A DNA stretch of 23,805 nucleotides from an uncultured Bacillota bacterium (GTDB lineage: Bacteria; Bacillota; Clostridia; Caldicoprobacterales; UBA3941): contig CALGOY010000175.1 of NCBI GenBank assembly GCA_937960725.1, forward strand, positions 1-23,805, given 5' to 3'. Positions 15,882 through 22,906 of this stretch are shown in pieces (position 1 is the first letter of the stretch; every line of letters begins with the position of its first letter). The notes beneath the pieces were generated by a model. That model worked only from the letters and a program-made list of their open reading frames with translations. It was not told where the DNA came from and searched no databases. A program made the translations under genes and the position numbers.

Positions 15882-16380
15882 TGGAATCATACATCACTAT
15901 AGTACAGAAATTTTAGCTGCTTCTTTTTTATTGGCCTTTTTATCTTTTCTTCTGGTTATTGTCAACTATATAAGGACTAAGAAAATTATGAAAAGATATA
16001 AAAGGCTTATGCGGGGAATGAATAATAAAAATTTAGAGGCAATGCTTGTTGAGCACCTGAATGCAGTTCGTGAAGTAGAGGACAAGCTGGAGGATGTGAA
16101 TCGGAATTATACTTTTCTATCAAAAAAATTAAGCAATTGCATTCAAAAAGTAGGTATAGTCCGCTATAATCCTTTTGGACAAATTGGCAGCAATCAAAGT
16201 TTTTCAATTGCCCTTTTAGATGAACACAATAACGGCATTGTATTGACAGGGCTATTTACCAGGAGCAATTCCTCTATATATGCAAAGCCTATTCAGGCAC
16301 TAAAATCAGATTATCCATTATCCGATGAAGAAAAAGAAGCTATTGAAATGGCTATAAATCAATATTATAGGGCTAGATAA
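15868..16380 (+). CDS. DUF4446 family membrane-anchored protein
   Basis: The 170-residue product has one N-terminal membrane helix (about residues 14-36). A basic stretch and a coiled-coil-like helix follow (about 45-95, with NAVREVEDKLEDVNRNYTFL). The conserved DUF4446 core is IQKVGIVRYNPFGQIGSNQSFSIALLD, then NNGIVLTGLFTRSNSSIYAKP. These match the family often found near parA/parB in Clostridia and related Firmicutes. Its biochemical function is unknown. ATG at 15868 has AGGAGG six bases upstream, inside the lipid kinase gene, so translation is coupled. A terminator-like hairpin follows 16 bases after the stop. Confidence 0.88.
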   Translation: MEVVNGIIHHYSTEILAASFLLAFLSFLLVIVNYIRTKKIMKRYKRLMRGMNNKNLEAMLVEHLNAVREVEDKLEDVNRNYTFLSKKLSNCIQKVGIVRYNPFGQIGSNQSFSIALLDEHNNGIVLTGLFTRSNSSIYAKPIQALKSDYPLSDEEKEAIEMAINQYYRAR

Positions 16381-16396
16381 GCAAATTATGTATAAT

Positions 16397-16440
16397 AAAA
16401 ACACCTTCATGGCAGACTAATAGCCTAGGAGGTGTTTTTT
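16397..16440 (+). terminator. Terminator-like hairpin whose 3' arm contains the next gene's ribosome binding site
   Basis: AAAAACACCT (16397-16406) pairs perfectly with AGGTGTTTTT (16430-16439). GGC (16411-16413) and GCC (16422-16424) give an inner stem. A run of seven T follows the GC-containing part, as in an intrinsic terminator for the DUF4446 transcript. The 3' arm also contributes to AGGAGG, the ribosome binding site of the gene starting at 16442. A TATAAT hexamer lies at 16391-16396. A start site from it would fall inside the 5' arm and leave the ribosome binding site unpaired. Confidence 0.6.
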
Positions 16441-16441
16441 T

Positions 16442-16750
16442 ATGAAAAAAATTGCCATAGAAAATAACCCTAATTTATACTCATTGATGGAAGAGCTTAA
16501 AAGTTATGGATATGAAGTTGTTACTTCCGATCATATCGATGCTCCTGTAGACGCCTATATATACTACAGCAAAGATAATGTAGAAGCTCTTTCAACAATT
16601 AACCGGCAATTAAATAACGTATTTTCATCCATACAATCTAACTCTAATGAACAACATGATTATAAAACCTTGCTAATAAACGCTAAAAATAAAACAGTAG
16701 ACCAAATTCATCATATCCTTACGACTCGGACATATAGCCCACTGTTTTAG
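16442..16750 (+). CDS. Small YkuS/UPF0180-like protein
   Basis: The 102-residue product begins MKKIAIENN, then LMEELKSYGYEVV, an Asp-Ala-Tyr strand (VDAYIYYSKD) and, near the end, LLINAKNKTVDQIHHIL. This layout of strand, helix, strand and late NAK-x-T-x-x-x-I motif resembles the UPF0180 (YkuS) family of small cytoplasmic proteins of unknown function in Firmicutes. The match is by pattern and the middle (residues 55-75) is less typical. ATG at 16442 follows AGGAGG at nine bases, a site embedded in a hairpin. Its last 32 bases overlap the 3' end of yyaC on the other strand, so the two transcripts are antisense at their tails. Confidence 0.72.
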   Translation: MKKIAIENNPNLYSLMEELKSYGYEVVTSDHIDAPVDAYIYYSKDNVEALSTINRQLNNVFSSIQSNSNEQHDYKTLLINAKNKTVDQIHHILTTRTYSPLF

Positions 16751-17306
16751 ATAAATTATTCCAAATAACATAGCGAATGCCGGCACTTATTATATCTGCC
16801 ATCTTCATTACCAGATTCAACCTCGTATTTTGCAGTATTAAATATTCCATAAATCCACCAACGTTAACAATTCCCTTGATATGCATATCCCCTATTTGCG
16901 GAAGTTTTTTATTAACTCCAGCTCCCGGCTGGATAGGTCCCGGAGCTACAGTTATATAGCCTACCCTCTCCTGCCTGCCTAAACATGCGTCGACAGCAAT
17001 TATGTAAGGAGCTTCAAGCTCTGACCATATCTTGTCTATGGTTTCATTCAAGTTTTTAGCATGGACGGGCATTTCCAATGTTCCAAAAACCTTAACCCCT
17101 TTATATGAAAGGGTTTTTAATTTATATCCTACCAACGGCCCTAAGGCATCGCCAGTAGAGCGATCAGTTCCTATACATACAATTGCTATCCCAGTATGTT
17201 TGTTCTGATCATAACCATCTAAAAATATTTTCTCAAAACCTAGGCTAAACTTAAATAGCGGATTGCGTCCATTGACGTCAATGCTGTATTCTTTTGCTGC
17301 TAGCAC
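16719..17306 (-). CDS. yyaC: Spore protease YyaC-family protein
   Basis: YyaC belongs to the germination-protease-like group found in spore formers; its substrate is not well defined. The 195-residue product has the family signature VCIGTDRSTGDALGPLVG (about 43-60), VFGTLEMPVHAKNL (about 73-86), IIAVDACLG (about 102-110) and the PGPIQPGAGVNKKLPQIGD region (about 122-140). All are typical of YyaC and related to GPR. The start is GTG at 17306, with AGGAGG ten bases upstream; an ATG nearer to AGGAGG is out of frame and soon meets a stop. It is transcribed alone, opposite to the genes on both sides, and overlaps the small UPF0180-like gene tail to tail. Confidence 0.92.
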   Translation of the reverse strand: MLAAKEYSIDVNGRNPLFKFSLGFEKIFLDGYDQNKHTGIAIVCIGTDRSTGDALGPLVGYKLKTLSYKGVKVFGTLEMPVHAKNLNETIDKIWSELEAPYIIAVDACLGRQERVGYITVAPGPIQPGAGVNKKLPQIGDMHIKGIVNVGGFMEYLILQNTRLNLVMKMADIISAGIRYVIWNNLSKTVGYMSES

Positions 17307-17338
17307 CTTGCCATGTCCTCCTAAAGATGTTATGTTAA

Positions 17339-17367
17339 CATTGTTTCCAAATTCATTTATCTAATAC
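17339..17367 (-). promoter_or_regulatory. Weak sigma-F-like promoter upstream of yyaC
   Basis: On the minus strand GTATT (17363-17367) and GGAAACAATG (17339-17348) resemble the sigma-F pattern GYWTA and GGNRANANTW. The spacer is 14 rather than 15-16, and the last base of each element is off-consensus. yyaC of B. subtilis is expressed in the forespore, which makes the site plausible, but it is a suggestion only. The rest of the 182-base gap holds an AAAAGGAGG on the plus strand (about 17405-17413) without a nearby start codon. Confidence 0.25.
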
Positions 17368-17488
17368 AAAAATTAAACTTGTAAATTATGGATTATTGGC
17401 ATTAAAAGGAGGATTTCGGCTTTTTTCAGCGAAATTTACTACATATGAGCCTTAAAAAATATCTGCTGGCGTGAAAGGAAGATAAAAA

Positions 17489-18625
17489 ATGAAGGGAAAG
17501 GGACTTTTTAGATTATTAGCTCTTGCTTTTATGATAGCTATAGCTGTCGTTATATATAAATATTATTCTATCAATACAGCTGAAACTATGGTCCATATAT
17601 CCCACGAACCAATTTTGTTAAATAAAGGGGATAAAATTCATTTTTTCAAAGAGGGCTTTGCCATTTCAGGCTCATCCACCCGTTTTTATAGGCCTAATGG
17701 TACAGCGATGTCATCTCCTATCCCTGAACAGGCGGATACAATCGACCAGCACATAATTAATATGTCTACTCCTAATTTTATGCTAATCAACGGAAAATCG
17801 GTTTATAGAACTTCAAGTATCCCCTTTGAAAAGTTGTATGAATTAGAGGATTCATCAGGACATGGAATTAAAGAATTAGGCAATTACTTAATTATTTTAA
17901 TTGAAGATACATTAGTTGAAAACACAACTGGCGTACTTGTTCCCAAGCTATACGATCTAAAACAAAATGCTATTTCAGATATAAAAGATATTGAATCCCT
18001 ATACTACATGGATAGCGCCTTTGACTCAGAAAGCAATTGTATATCTATACTTACATTGAGTCTAGATTCCCCCTTTCCTTCCAGTAAAGTTTTTAATTAT
18101 ACTAATGAGAATGGAGAAACTGCTCTTTTTAGCTTTATCTCAGCTGATAAAAAGTCTTTTTTTAAAATTCTACGCATTCCTTACCACGTAATTTTAGTTG
18201 GTAGCGATGAGATAATATGTTATAATATTGACGGAACTATTCAATGGTCGATAGAAAACAAAAAAATAAAGAATTGTACTATATTGGAAACTAACTCTGG
18301 ATTTATGTTTTATTTTCCGCAGCCTATTGACAGCAACGATGGAGTATTCTTTAACGTTTTAGAAATAAATTCAGATGGAACATATAATAAATTGGACTTT
18401 CCAGAGAATCTATATGACTTGCAGCCCTTTGAAAATGGCTTCATAGGTCTACGCTATGGAAGAAATGTATTGGTATTGAATAGGAGCGGATCTATCAAAC
18501 AGGAGTATTATGTACCGGAGGATATAGTTTCCCTCTATCACAGCGAATACCATAGGGATTATATCTATTTAGTAGACCGGGACAATCAGCTCCACATCTA
18601 TTCTATAAGTAAGGAGGATTTATAG
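17489..18625 (+). CDS. Membrane-anchored propeller-like protein (DUF5711-like)
   Basis: The 378-residue product has a short basic start, one membrane helix (about residues 8-26) and then a long extracytoplasmic part rich in beta strands. Repeating blades are suggested by paired strands such as GNYLIILIEDTLVEN, HVILVGSDEIICYNIDGTIQWSI, ENGFIGLRYGRNVLVLNRSGSI and DYIYLVDRDNQLHIYSI. This is the look of a PQQ-like or YncE-like beta propeller. Single-pass proteins of this length beside CvpA genes in Clostridia are usually labelled DUF5711. I make that assignment from general appearance, not a decisive motif. Its stop is two bases before the CvpA-family start, so the two are one operon. AAGGAAG precedes ATG at 17489. 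Function is unknown. Confidence 0.75.
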   Translation: MKGKGLFRLLALAFMIAIAVVIYKYYSINTAETMVHISHEPILLNKGDKIHFFKEGFAISGSSTRFYRPNGTAMSSPIPEQADTIDQHIINMSTPNFMLINGKSVYRTSSIPFEKLYELEDSSGHGIKELGNYLIILIEDTLVENTTGVLVPKLYDLKQNAISDIKDIESLYYMDSAFDSESNCISILTLSLDSPFPSSKVFNYTNENGETALFSFISADKKSFFKILRIPYHVILVGSDEIICYNIDGTIQWSIENKKIKNCTILETNSGFMFYFPQPIDSNDGVFFNVLEINSDGTYNKLDFPENLYDLQPFENGFIGLRYGRNVLVLNRSGSIKQEYYVPEDIVSLYHSEYHRDYIYLVDRDNQLHIYSISKEDL

Positions 18626-18627
18626 CA

Positions 18628-19329
18628 ATGAATTATATCGACATTGCAATTATTGCAGTTATTGGTATCAGTACTCTAGTAGGCATGTACAATGGCTTTA
18701 CCGTTTCATTTTTAAATATCATTTCTTATATATGTTCGTGGCTAGGAGCCCTTATACTACATCCTACTGTATCTAAATTCATTACAAATCGATATCCAGA
18801 TTTCTTGGAGAAAGTAATCTATTACACCGAAGGGGCTTCAAATATACCCATAGATGAGCGGGTTGTTTCCGTCGCCTCCCTGGGCCAAGAAAAAATCAAT
18901 CAAATAGTCAGTATGTCTGGATTACCTTATCCCTTTGATAAGATTCTAACTTCCAATTTATTAAAAGGCGCCATCAAAGGTCTGGAGAATCTAGGCCAAT
19001 ATTTTGATTATATAGTTGCTAACATCATTATTAATCTAATCAGCTTTTTAATTGTTTTTTTTATAATAAGAATTGTATTTTCTATCATTATTTCTATCGC
19101 AAAAAACGTAACAAATTTACCAGTATTGAAACAATTTGATACTTTGATGGGAGCCGGATTGGGTGCCATAAGGGGAATATTATTCTTATTTGTAATATTT
19201 GCCTTTGTTCCTATTTTACTTGCCCTAGCTCCAATAGATATAATTTACAAATATATTGAAGGTTCTATTTTTGCTCAGTTTTTCTTAAGGGGAAATATAT
19301 TCACTTCTTTATTAAGGGGGATTATTTAA
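18628..19329 (+). CDS. CvpA-family integral membrane protein
   Basis: The 233-residue product starts with the CvpA pattern NYIDIAIIAVIGISTLVGMYNGF, followed by helix SFLNIISYICSWLGALIL. A hydrophilic loop lies at about residues 55-125. Two more membrane helices come later (about 130-152 and 180-205) around KQFDTLMGAGLGAIRGILFL, another family landmark. CvpA proteins were named for colicin V production in E. coli; in Firmicutes their role is poorly defined, with links to the cell envelope. AAGGAGG in the end of the upstream gene sets ATG at 18628. It converges on parB, with the parS pair between them. Confidence 0.9.
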   Translation: MNYIDIAIIAVIGISTLVGMYNGFTVSFLNIISYICSWLGALILHPTVSKFITNRYPDFLEKVIYYTEGASNIPIDERVVSVASLGQEKINQIVSMSGLPYPFDKILTSNLLKGAIKGLENLGQYFDYIVANIIINLISFLIVFFIIRIVFSIIISIAKNVTNLPVLKQFDTLMGAGLGAIRGILFLFVIFAFVPILLALAPIDIIYKYIEGSIFAQFFLRGNIFTSLLRGII

Positions 19330-19343
19330 TTGAATAAAAAAAA

Positions 19344-19359
19344 TGTTTCACGTGAAACA
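19344..19359. other. parS site 1 (ParB binding centromere)
   Basis: TGTTTCACGTGAAACA is a perfect 16-bp palindrome and an exact match to the bacterial parS consensus bound by ParB/Spo0J. It lies between the convergent cvpA-family and parB genes. Confidence 0.96.
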
Positions 19360-19369
19360 AATCCGAAAA

Positions 19370-19385
19370 TGTTTCACGTGAAACA
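19370..19385. other. parS site 2 (ParB binding centromere)
   Basis: A second exact TGTTTCACGTGAAACA copy lies 26 bp from the first, about two and a half helical turns. Its symmetry extends three bases further on each side (19367-19388), reaching into the parB stop codon. As direct repeats of a palindrome, the two sites can also pair with each other in RNA to form one long stem with a ten-base loop. Confidence 0.96.
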
Positions 19386-19386
19386 T

Positions 19387-20265
19387 TTATCCTTGCAGTA
19401 TTCTATCCATTATCCTCTCCAAGTCATCGTTGTTATAGTATTCTATTTCTATGACTCCTTTTCTCTTGCCCTGAGTTATTAACACTCTAGTGCCTAGAGT
19501 TTCTTCCAACTTCTCCTCTATATCTATTAAATAGCTTGGCTTTTCCTTCTTTTGTTCTTTTTTAGGCTTATCTCCCTCTTTTAGGCGTTTTATCAGTTTC
19601 TCCGTTTCCCTTACGCTTAAACCTTTTTTAATAATCTGGAGAGCTATCTCCTCCCTGGTTTGCTCATCTTCAATTGCTAACAAAGCCCTTGCGTGCCCAG
19701 TTGTTATTTTGTTTTCCTTTAGATATGACTGTATCTTGTCCGATAAAGAAAGCAGCCTCAACGCATTTGCTATGGCTGGCCGGCTTTTTCCTAACTTTTG
19801 TGCAAGCTGCTCCTGGGTTAAATTGCATTCCTCCATCAGCCTCTTTATTCCTTCTGCTTCCTCGATAGGATCTAGGTCTTCCCTCTGTAAATTTTCCACC
19901 AAGGCTAGTATGAGCATTTCACTATAATCAATATCCCGTATTATGGCAGGGATCCTATCTAAACCAGCCAATCTAGCCGCTCTCCACCTTCTCTCCCCAG
20001 CTATTATTGTGTATCTGCCATTGCTATTGGGCTTTAGCAAGATTGGTTGAAGAATCCCGTGCTCTTTTATAGACTTAACTAATTCCTCAATGCTCTCCTC
20101 ATCAAAATCCTTTCTCGGTTGATCTATGTTTGGATCTATATCCTGGATTTTTATTTCCCTTACCTGGCCATCATCCTTTAAATTAATTTGATTCATATCG
20201 ATAATCTCTTGCTGATATGATTCAAATAATGCGTCTAACCCTTTCCCCAATGCCCTTTTTGACAT
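19387..20265 (-). CDS. parB: Chromosome partitioning protein ParB (Spo0J)
   Basis: ParB binds parS near the origin, spreads as a CTP-dependent clamp and works with ParA to segregate origins and load SMC. The 292-residue product has an N-terminal basic tail, KRALGKGLDALF (3-14), which contacts ParA. The CTP-binding motifs are AGERRWRAA (89-97) and ENLQRE (124-129). The helix-turn-helix contains LTQEQLAQKLGKSRPAIAN, and a C-terminal dimer domain follows. Residues that separate parS-binding ParB from Noc follow the ParB pattern at two key places: Arg162 and Gly190 (Caulobacter positions 173 and 201). GGAGG lies nine bases before ATG at 20265, overlapping the parA end, so parA-parB is coupled. 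Its stop codon touches the second parS site. Confidence 0.97.
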   Translation of the reverse strand: MSKRALGKGLDALFESYQQEIIDMNQINLKDDGQVREIKIQDIDPNIDQPRKDFDEESIEELVKSIKEHGILQPILLKPNSNGRYTIIAGERRWRAARLAGLDRIPAIIRDIDYSEMLILALVENLQREDLDPIEEAEGIKRLMEECNLTQEQLAQKLGKSRPAIANALRLLSLSDKIQSYLKENKITTGHARALLAIEDEQTREEIALQIIKKGLSVRETEKLIKRLKEGDKPKKEQKKEKPSYLIDIEEKLEETLGTRVLITQGKRKGVIEIEYYNNDDLERIMDRILQG

Positions 20266-20266
20266 A

Positions 20267-21049
20267 TTATATAGCCTCCGTTCTATTCTCGTTTTCGATC
20301 ATCTCCTGGGCCAGCTCCATATAAGCAACCGCCCCTACACATTTTGGGTCATACAAATTTATAGGCTTTCCAAAGCTTGGGGCCTCACCTAGTCTTACAT
20401 TTCTGGGTATAATCGTTTTATAAACTTTCTCTTTAAAATGTTTTTTAACCTCTTCTACTACCTGTATAGATAAATTAGTTCTTGCATCAAACATTGTCAG
20501 TACAACGCCTTCTATTTCTAAACCAGGATTTAGACGCTGTCTTACCAGGTTTATTGTATTTATTAATTGACTTAAACCTTCCAAAGCATAATATTCACAT
20601 TGGATTGGTACAAGGACCTTATCTGAAGCAGTAAGTGCGTTAATAGTAATAAGCCCCAAAGATGGAGGACAGTCTATAAATATATAATCATATTTATTTC
20701 TCACACTTTTCAACGCTTCCTTTAAAACCGATTCCCTAGCCATTACAGATACCAACTCAATTTCTGCTCCTGCCAGCTGTATATTGGAGGTGATTATATC
20801 AAGGTTCTCTATTCCAGTTTGCTGTATTGCTTCTTCAGCACTAGCGCCATTTATCAATACATCGTATATGGATAGGGTTCCTTCTTTATTCTTCTGCATT
20901 CCTAACCCACTGGTTGTATTGCCCTGCGGATCTATATCAATTGTCAATACTTTTTTACCTTTCTGTGCCATGCAGGAACTTAAATTTACGTTTGTAGTAG
21001 TTTTCCCTACTCCGCCCTTTTGATTTGCTATTGCTATTACCTTAGACAT
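20267..21049 (-). CDS. parA: Chromosome partitioning ATPase ParA (Soj)
   Basis: This Walker-type ATPase dimerises on DNA with ATP and is stimulated by the ParB N-terminus; in B. subtilis Soj also controls DnaA. The 260-residue product has the deviant Walker A motif KGGVGKTT (11-18) with signature Lys11. It also has DIDPQGN (38-44), Walker B FIDCPPSLGL (124-133), the VPIQCEYYALEGL segment and LGEAPSFGKPI near the C-terminus. Length and motifs are typical of chromosomal Soj without an N-terminal DNA-binding extension. ATG at 21049 has GAGGGGG eight bases upstream. One base separates it from parB. A terminator separates it from noc upstream, so it likely has its own promoter. Confidence 0.97.
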   Translation of the reverse strand: MSKVIAIANQKGGVGKTTTNVNLSSCMAQKGKKVLTIDIDPQGNTTSGLGMQKNKEGTLSIYDVLINGASAEEAIQQTGIENLDIITSNIQLAGAEIELVSVMARESVLKEALKSVRNKYDYIFIDCPPSLGLITINALTASDKVLVPIQCEYYALEGLSQLINTINLVRQRLNPGLEIEGVVLTMFDARTNLSIQVVEEVKKHFKEKVYKTIIPRNVRLGEAPSFGKPINLYDPKCVGAVAYMELAQEMIENENRTEAI

Positions 21050-21080
21050 ACAAACAACCCCCTCGCCCTATCTTAATTCT

Positions 21081-21109
21081 ATTATAGTTTAATATTCTGT
21101 TTTTTTAAA
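21081..21109 (-). promoter_or_regulatory. Possible sigma-A promoter of parA-parB
   Basis: On the minus strand TTTAAA (21104-21109), a 17-base spacer and a perfect TATAAT (21081-21086) lie between the noc terminator and parA. The -35 box is poor and the -10 is ideal. The predicted start site, about 21074, gives a leader of about 25 bases. Confidence 0.5.
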
Positions 21110-21124
21110 GCCCTTTTGCCTAAT

Positions 21125-21166
21125 AAAAAAAAAAGCCATAGCCTGAAAGCCTATGACCTTTTTTTT
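21125..21166 (-). terminator. Intrinsic terminator after noc (symmetrical, may act both ways)
   Basis: On the minus strand a run of eight A precedes GGTCATAG. A short loop region with one G-G mismatch follows, then CTATGGC and ten T. The A and T runs extend the stem, and either strand ends in a U tract. It lies 19 bases past the noc stop and upstream of the parA promoter. Confidence 0.8.
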
Positions 21167-21184
21167 ACTAAAATTTAGGCTGGA

Positions 21185-22027
21185 TTAATTTTTAGGTATC
21201 GTTACTATAATCTCTATGCAATCATCTCTGTCTATTTCTTTAAGCGCAGGAGTAACTCCATAGTCCTTAAGCATAGCTACTGCATTTTTAATCGTATTTA
21301 CAAATAGCCTGAAATCTTTATAACTTCGTATCATTTTCTTCTTTGACTTCTTCATATTCTCATCCTGTATCTTTTCGATTATATTGCTAATTAAATCCTC
21401 AGTTTCTTTAACATTTAAACCTTTTTCTACTACCTTATCTATAACTTTCAACTGCATTTCTTTATCTGGCAATCTAAGCAAAGCCCTAGCGTGTCTTTCA
21501 GTAAGTTTGTGTTTAATGAGCAGTTCTTTCACTTCTTTTGGCAATTTTAAAATACGCAATTTATTTGCTATTGTAGATTGATTTTTTCCTAGTTTTCTTG
21601 CTAATTCTTCCTGAGTAAAGCCATGGTCCTCGATAAGACTGGCATATCCTTCCGCCTCTTCTATATAATGTAAATTCTCTCTCTGAAGGTTTTCGATCAT
21701 CGCCAGTACCGCTGAATCCCTCTCGTCAGCAGATACAATAATAGCAGGTATATAATCCAGATTGGCCAGCTTAGTCGCCCTTAACCTTCTCTCACCTGCT
21801 ATTAGCTCATATCCATTTGCCCCCGTCTTCCTCACCGTTATCGGTTGAATCAATCCATATTCCTTAATCGATTCCGCTAGCTCTTCTAAACTCTGCCGGG
21901 AAAAACTTTTTCTAGGTTGATATGGATTTGGCTTAATCATTTGTACAGGGATATTCTCAATTTTTTGAAACTCCTCATTCTCCTTTTTCATCTTAACGAC
22001 ATTTTGTAAACTTTTAATTGAAATCAT
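21185..22027 (-). CDS. noc: Nucleoid occlusion protein Noc (ParB paralogue)
   Basis: Noc is a ParB-related, CTP-dependent DNA clamp that binds its own sites across the chromosome and blocks division over the nucleoid. The 280-residue product has GERRLRA (79-85), ENLQREN (112-118) and a helix-turn-helix, FTQEELARKLGKNQSTIANK (137-156). The four positions known to switch specificity from parS to Noc sites are Gln150, Lys156, Lys161 and Arg178, the Noc set. The N-terminus (ISIKSLQNVVKMKK) could be the amphipathic membrane-binding helix. The start is ATG at 22027, seven bases after GGAGG. A TTG at 22045 would place that site inside the gene. Gene order rsmG-noc-parA-parB matches B. subtilis. Confidence 0.93.
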   Translation of the reverse strand: MISIKSLQNVVKMKKENEEFQKIENIPVQMIKPNPYQPRKSFSRQSLEELAESIKEYGLIQPITVRKTGANGYELIAGERRLRATKLANLDYIPAIIVSADERDSAVLAMIENLQRENLHYIEEAEGYASLIEDHGFTQEELARKLGKNQSTIANKLRILKLPKEVKELLIKHKLTERHARALLRLPDKEMQLKVIDKVVEKGLNVKETEDLISNIIEKIQDENMKKSKKKMIRSYKDFRLFVNTIKNAVAMLKDYGVTPALKEIDRDDCIEIIVTIPKN

Positions 22028-22175
22028 GGGATCACCTCCGACCAAATCCTATTTATATTATTCTCCGCATTTCCTCTAATTCCTTCTTTTTTGTTCAAAT
22101 TTTTTTAATATTTTAATTTAGCTTTCATTATCTTAATTTTTCTACATTTTAATATATTATATAACGACTTAATAC

Positions 22176-22203
22176 AAAAGTCGCCATTATAGTGGCGACT
22201 TTT
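22176..22203 (-). terminator. Terminator-like hairpin spanning the rsmG stop codon
   Basis: AAAAGTCGCCA (22176-22186) and its reverse complement (22193-22203) form an 11-bp perfect stem with a six-base loop. The TAA stop of rsmG lies in the loop and edge, and the last codons form one arm. The following T run on the minus strand is short (TTTTG), so termination may be moderate. The 141 bases from here to noc are very AT-rich with no clear promoter. Confidence 0.65.
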
Positions 22204-22906
22204 TAACTTTTCCTGGAGATCTAGGATATTTATTAGGTGTTTTTGAAGCTTTTTGTATAATTATTAGATTGTGCTGCTTCTCTGAATAGGGTATATCGAT
22301 CTGCTCCAGGTGCAAATTTTTCACTTTTAGCTCTTTAAGGGCATTTTGCGCCTCCTCTATTTCGCTGTATGCAGCCGGTCCTTTATATGAAACAAAATAG
22401 CCATCTAGCTTCACAAAAGGCACGCAGTACTCTAACAAAATCCTTAAAGGGGCCACAGCCCTAGAAACTACAATATCGAATTTTTCCCTGTACTCTTCCC
22501 TTCGTCCCATATCCTCTGCCCTGCCATGGATAATTGATACGCCCTCTAGCTGCAGATCTTCTACAACTTTTTGTAAAAATTCTGTTCTTTTCCTCAAAGA
22601 ATCTAACAAAACTATCTGAATTTCAGGAACCATTATCTTTAAGGGTAAGCCAGGGAAGCCAGCACCTGTACCTACATCTATAATGTTTTTGCATTTCTCT
22701 ATTATGTCCAGCTTTAAAAGGGAAATAGAGTCCATAAAATGCTCAATCACTATTTGATCAGGCTCGGTTATTGCTGTTAAATTCATCTTTTTATTCCATT
22801 CCAGCAGAAGCTGCATATAGCGGTCGAACTTTTCTAATTTAATATCGTCTATATCTATATTCCATTCTTTTAAAGCTGAACGAAGCTTATCTATTTCAGG
22901 ACTCAC
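22187..22906 (-). CDS. rsmG: 16S rRNA (guanine527-N7)-methyltransferase RsmG (GidB)
   Basis: RsmG uses S-adenosylmethionine to methylate G527 of 16S rRNA; its loss gives low-level streptomycin resistance. The 239-residue product has the family N-terminus [15 protein letters not shown] (33-47). The SAM-binding loop is [17 protein letters not shown] (75-91). Then come [14 protein letters not shown] (99-112), the catalytic-side VVSRAVAPL (146-154) and YKGP. The tail is basic and Pro/Ser-rich. The start is GTG at 22906 with AGGAG nine bases upstream, and it overlaps the mnmG end by 11 bases, the conserved gidA-gidB coupling. Its final codons double as one arm of a terminator-like hairpin. Confidence 0.97.
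   Translation of the reverse strand: MSPEIDKLRSALKEWNIDIDDIKLEKFDRYMQLLLEWNKKMNLTAITEPDQIVIEHFMDSISLLKLDIIEKCKNIIDVGTGAGFPGLPLKIMVPEIQIVLLDSLRKRTEFLQKVVEDLQLEGVSIIHGRAEDMGRREEYREKFDIVVSRAVAPLRILLEYCVPFVKLDGYFVSYKGPAAYSEIEEAQNALKELKVKNLHLEQIDIPYSEKQHNLIIIQKASKTPNKYPRSPGKVKKSPL

Noticed and set aside
17405..17413. AAAAGGAGG on the plus strand upstream of the propeller-like gene, suggesting a leader peptide
   Set aside because: No start codon lies at a workable distance and no open frame follows.
21384..21581. Small plus-strand frames opposite noc, parA and parB
   Set aside because: They are shadows of conserved genes without start signals.
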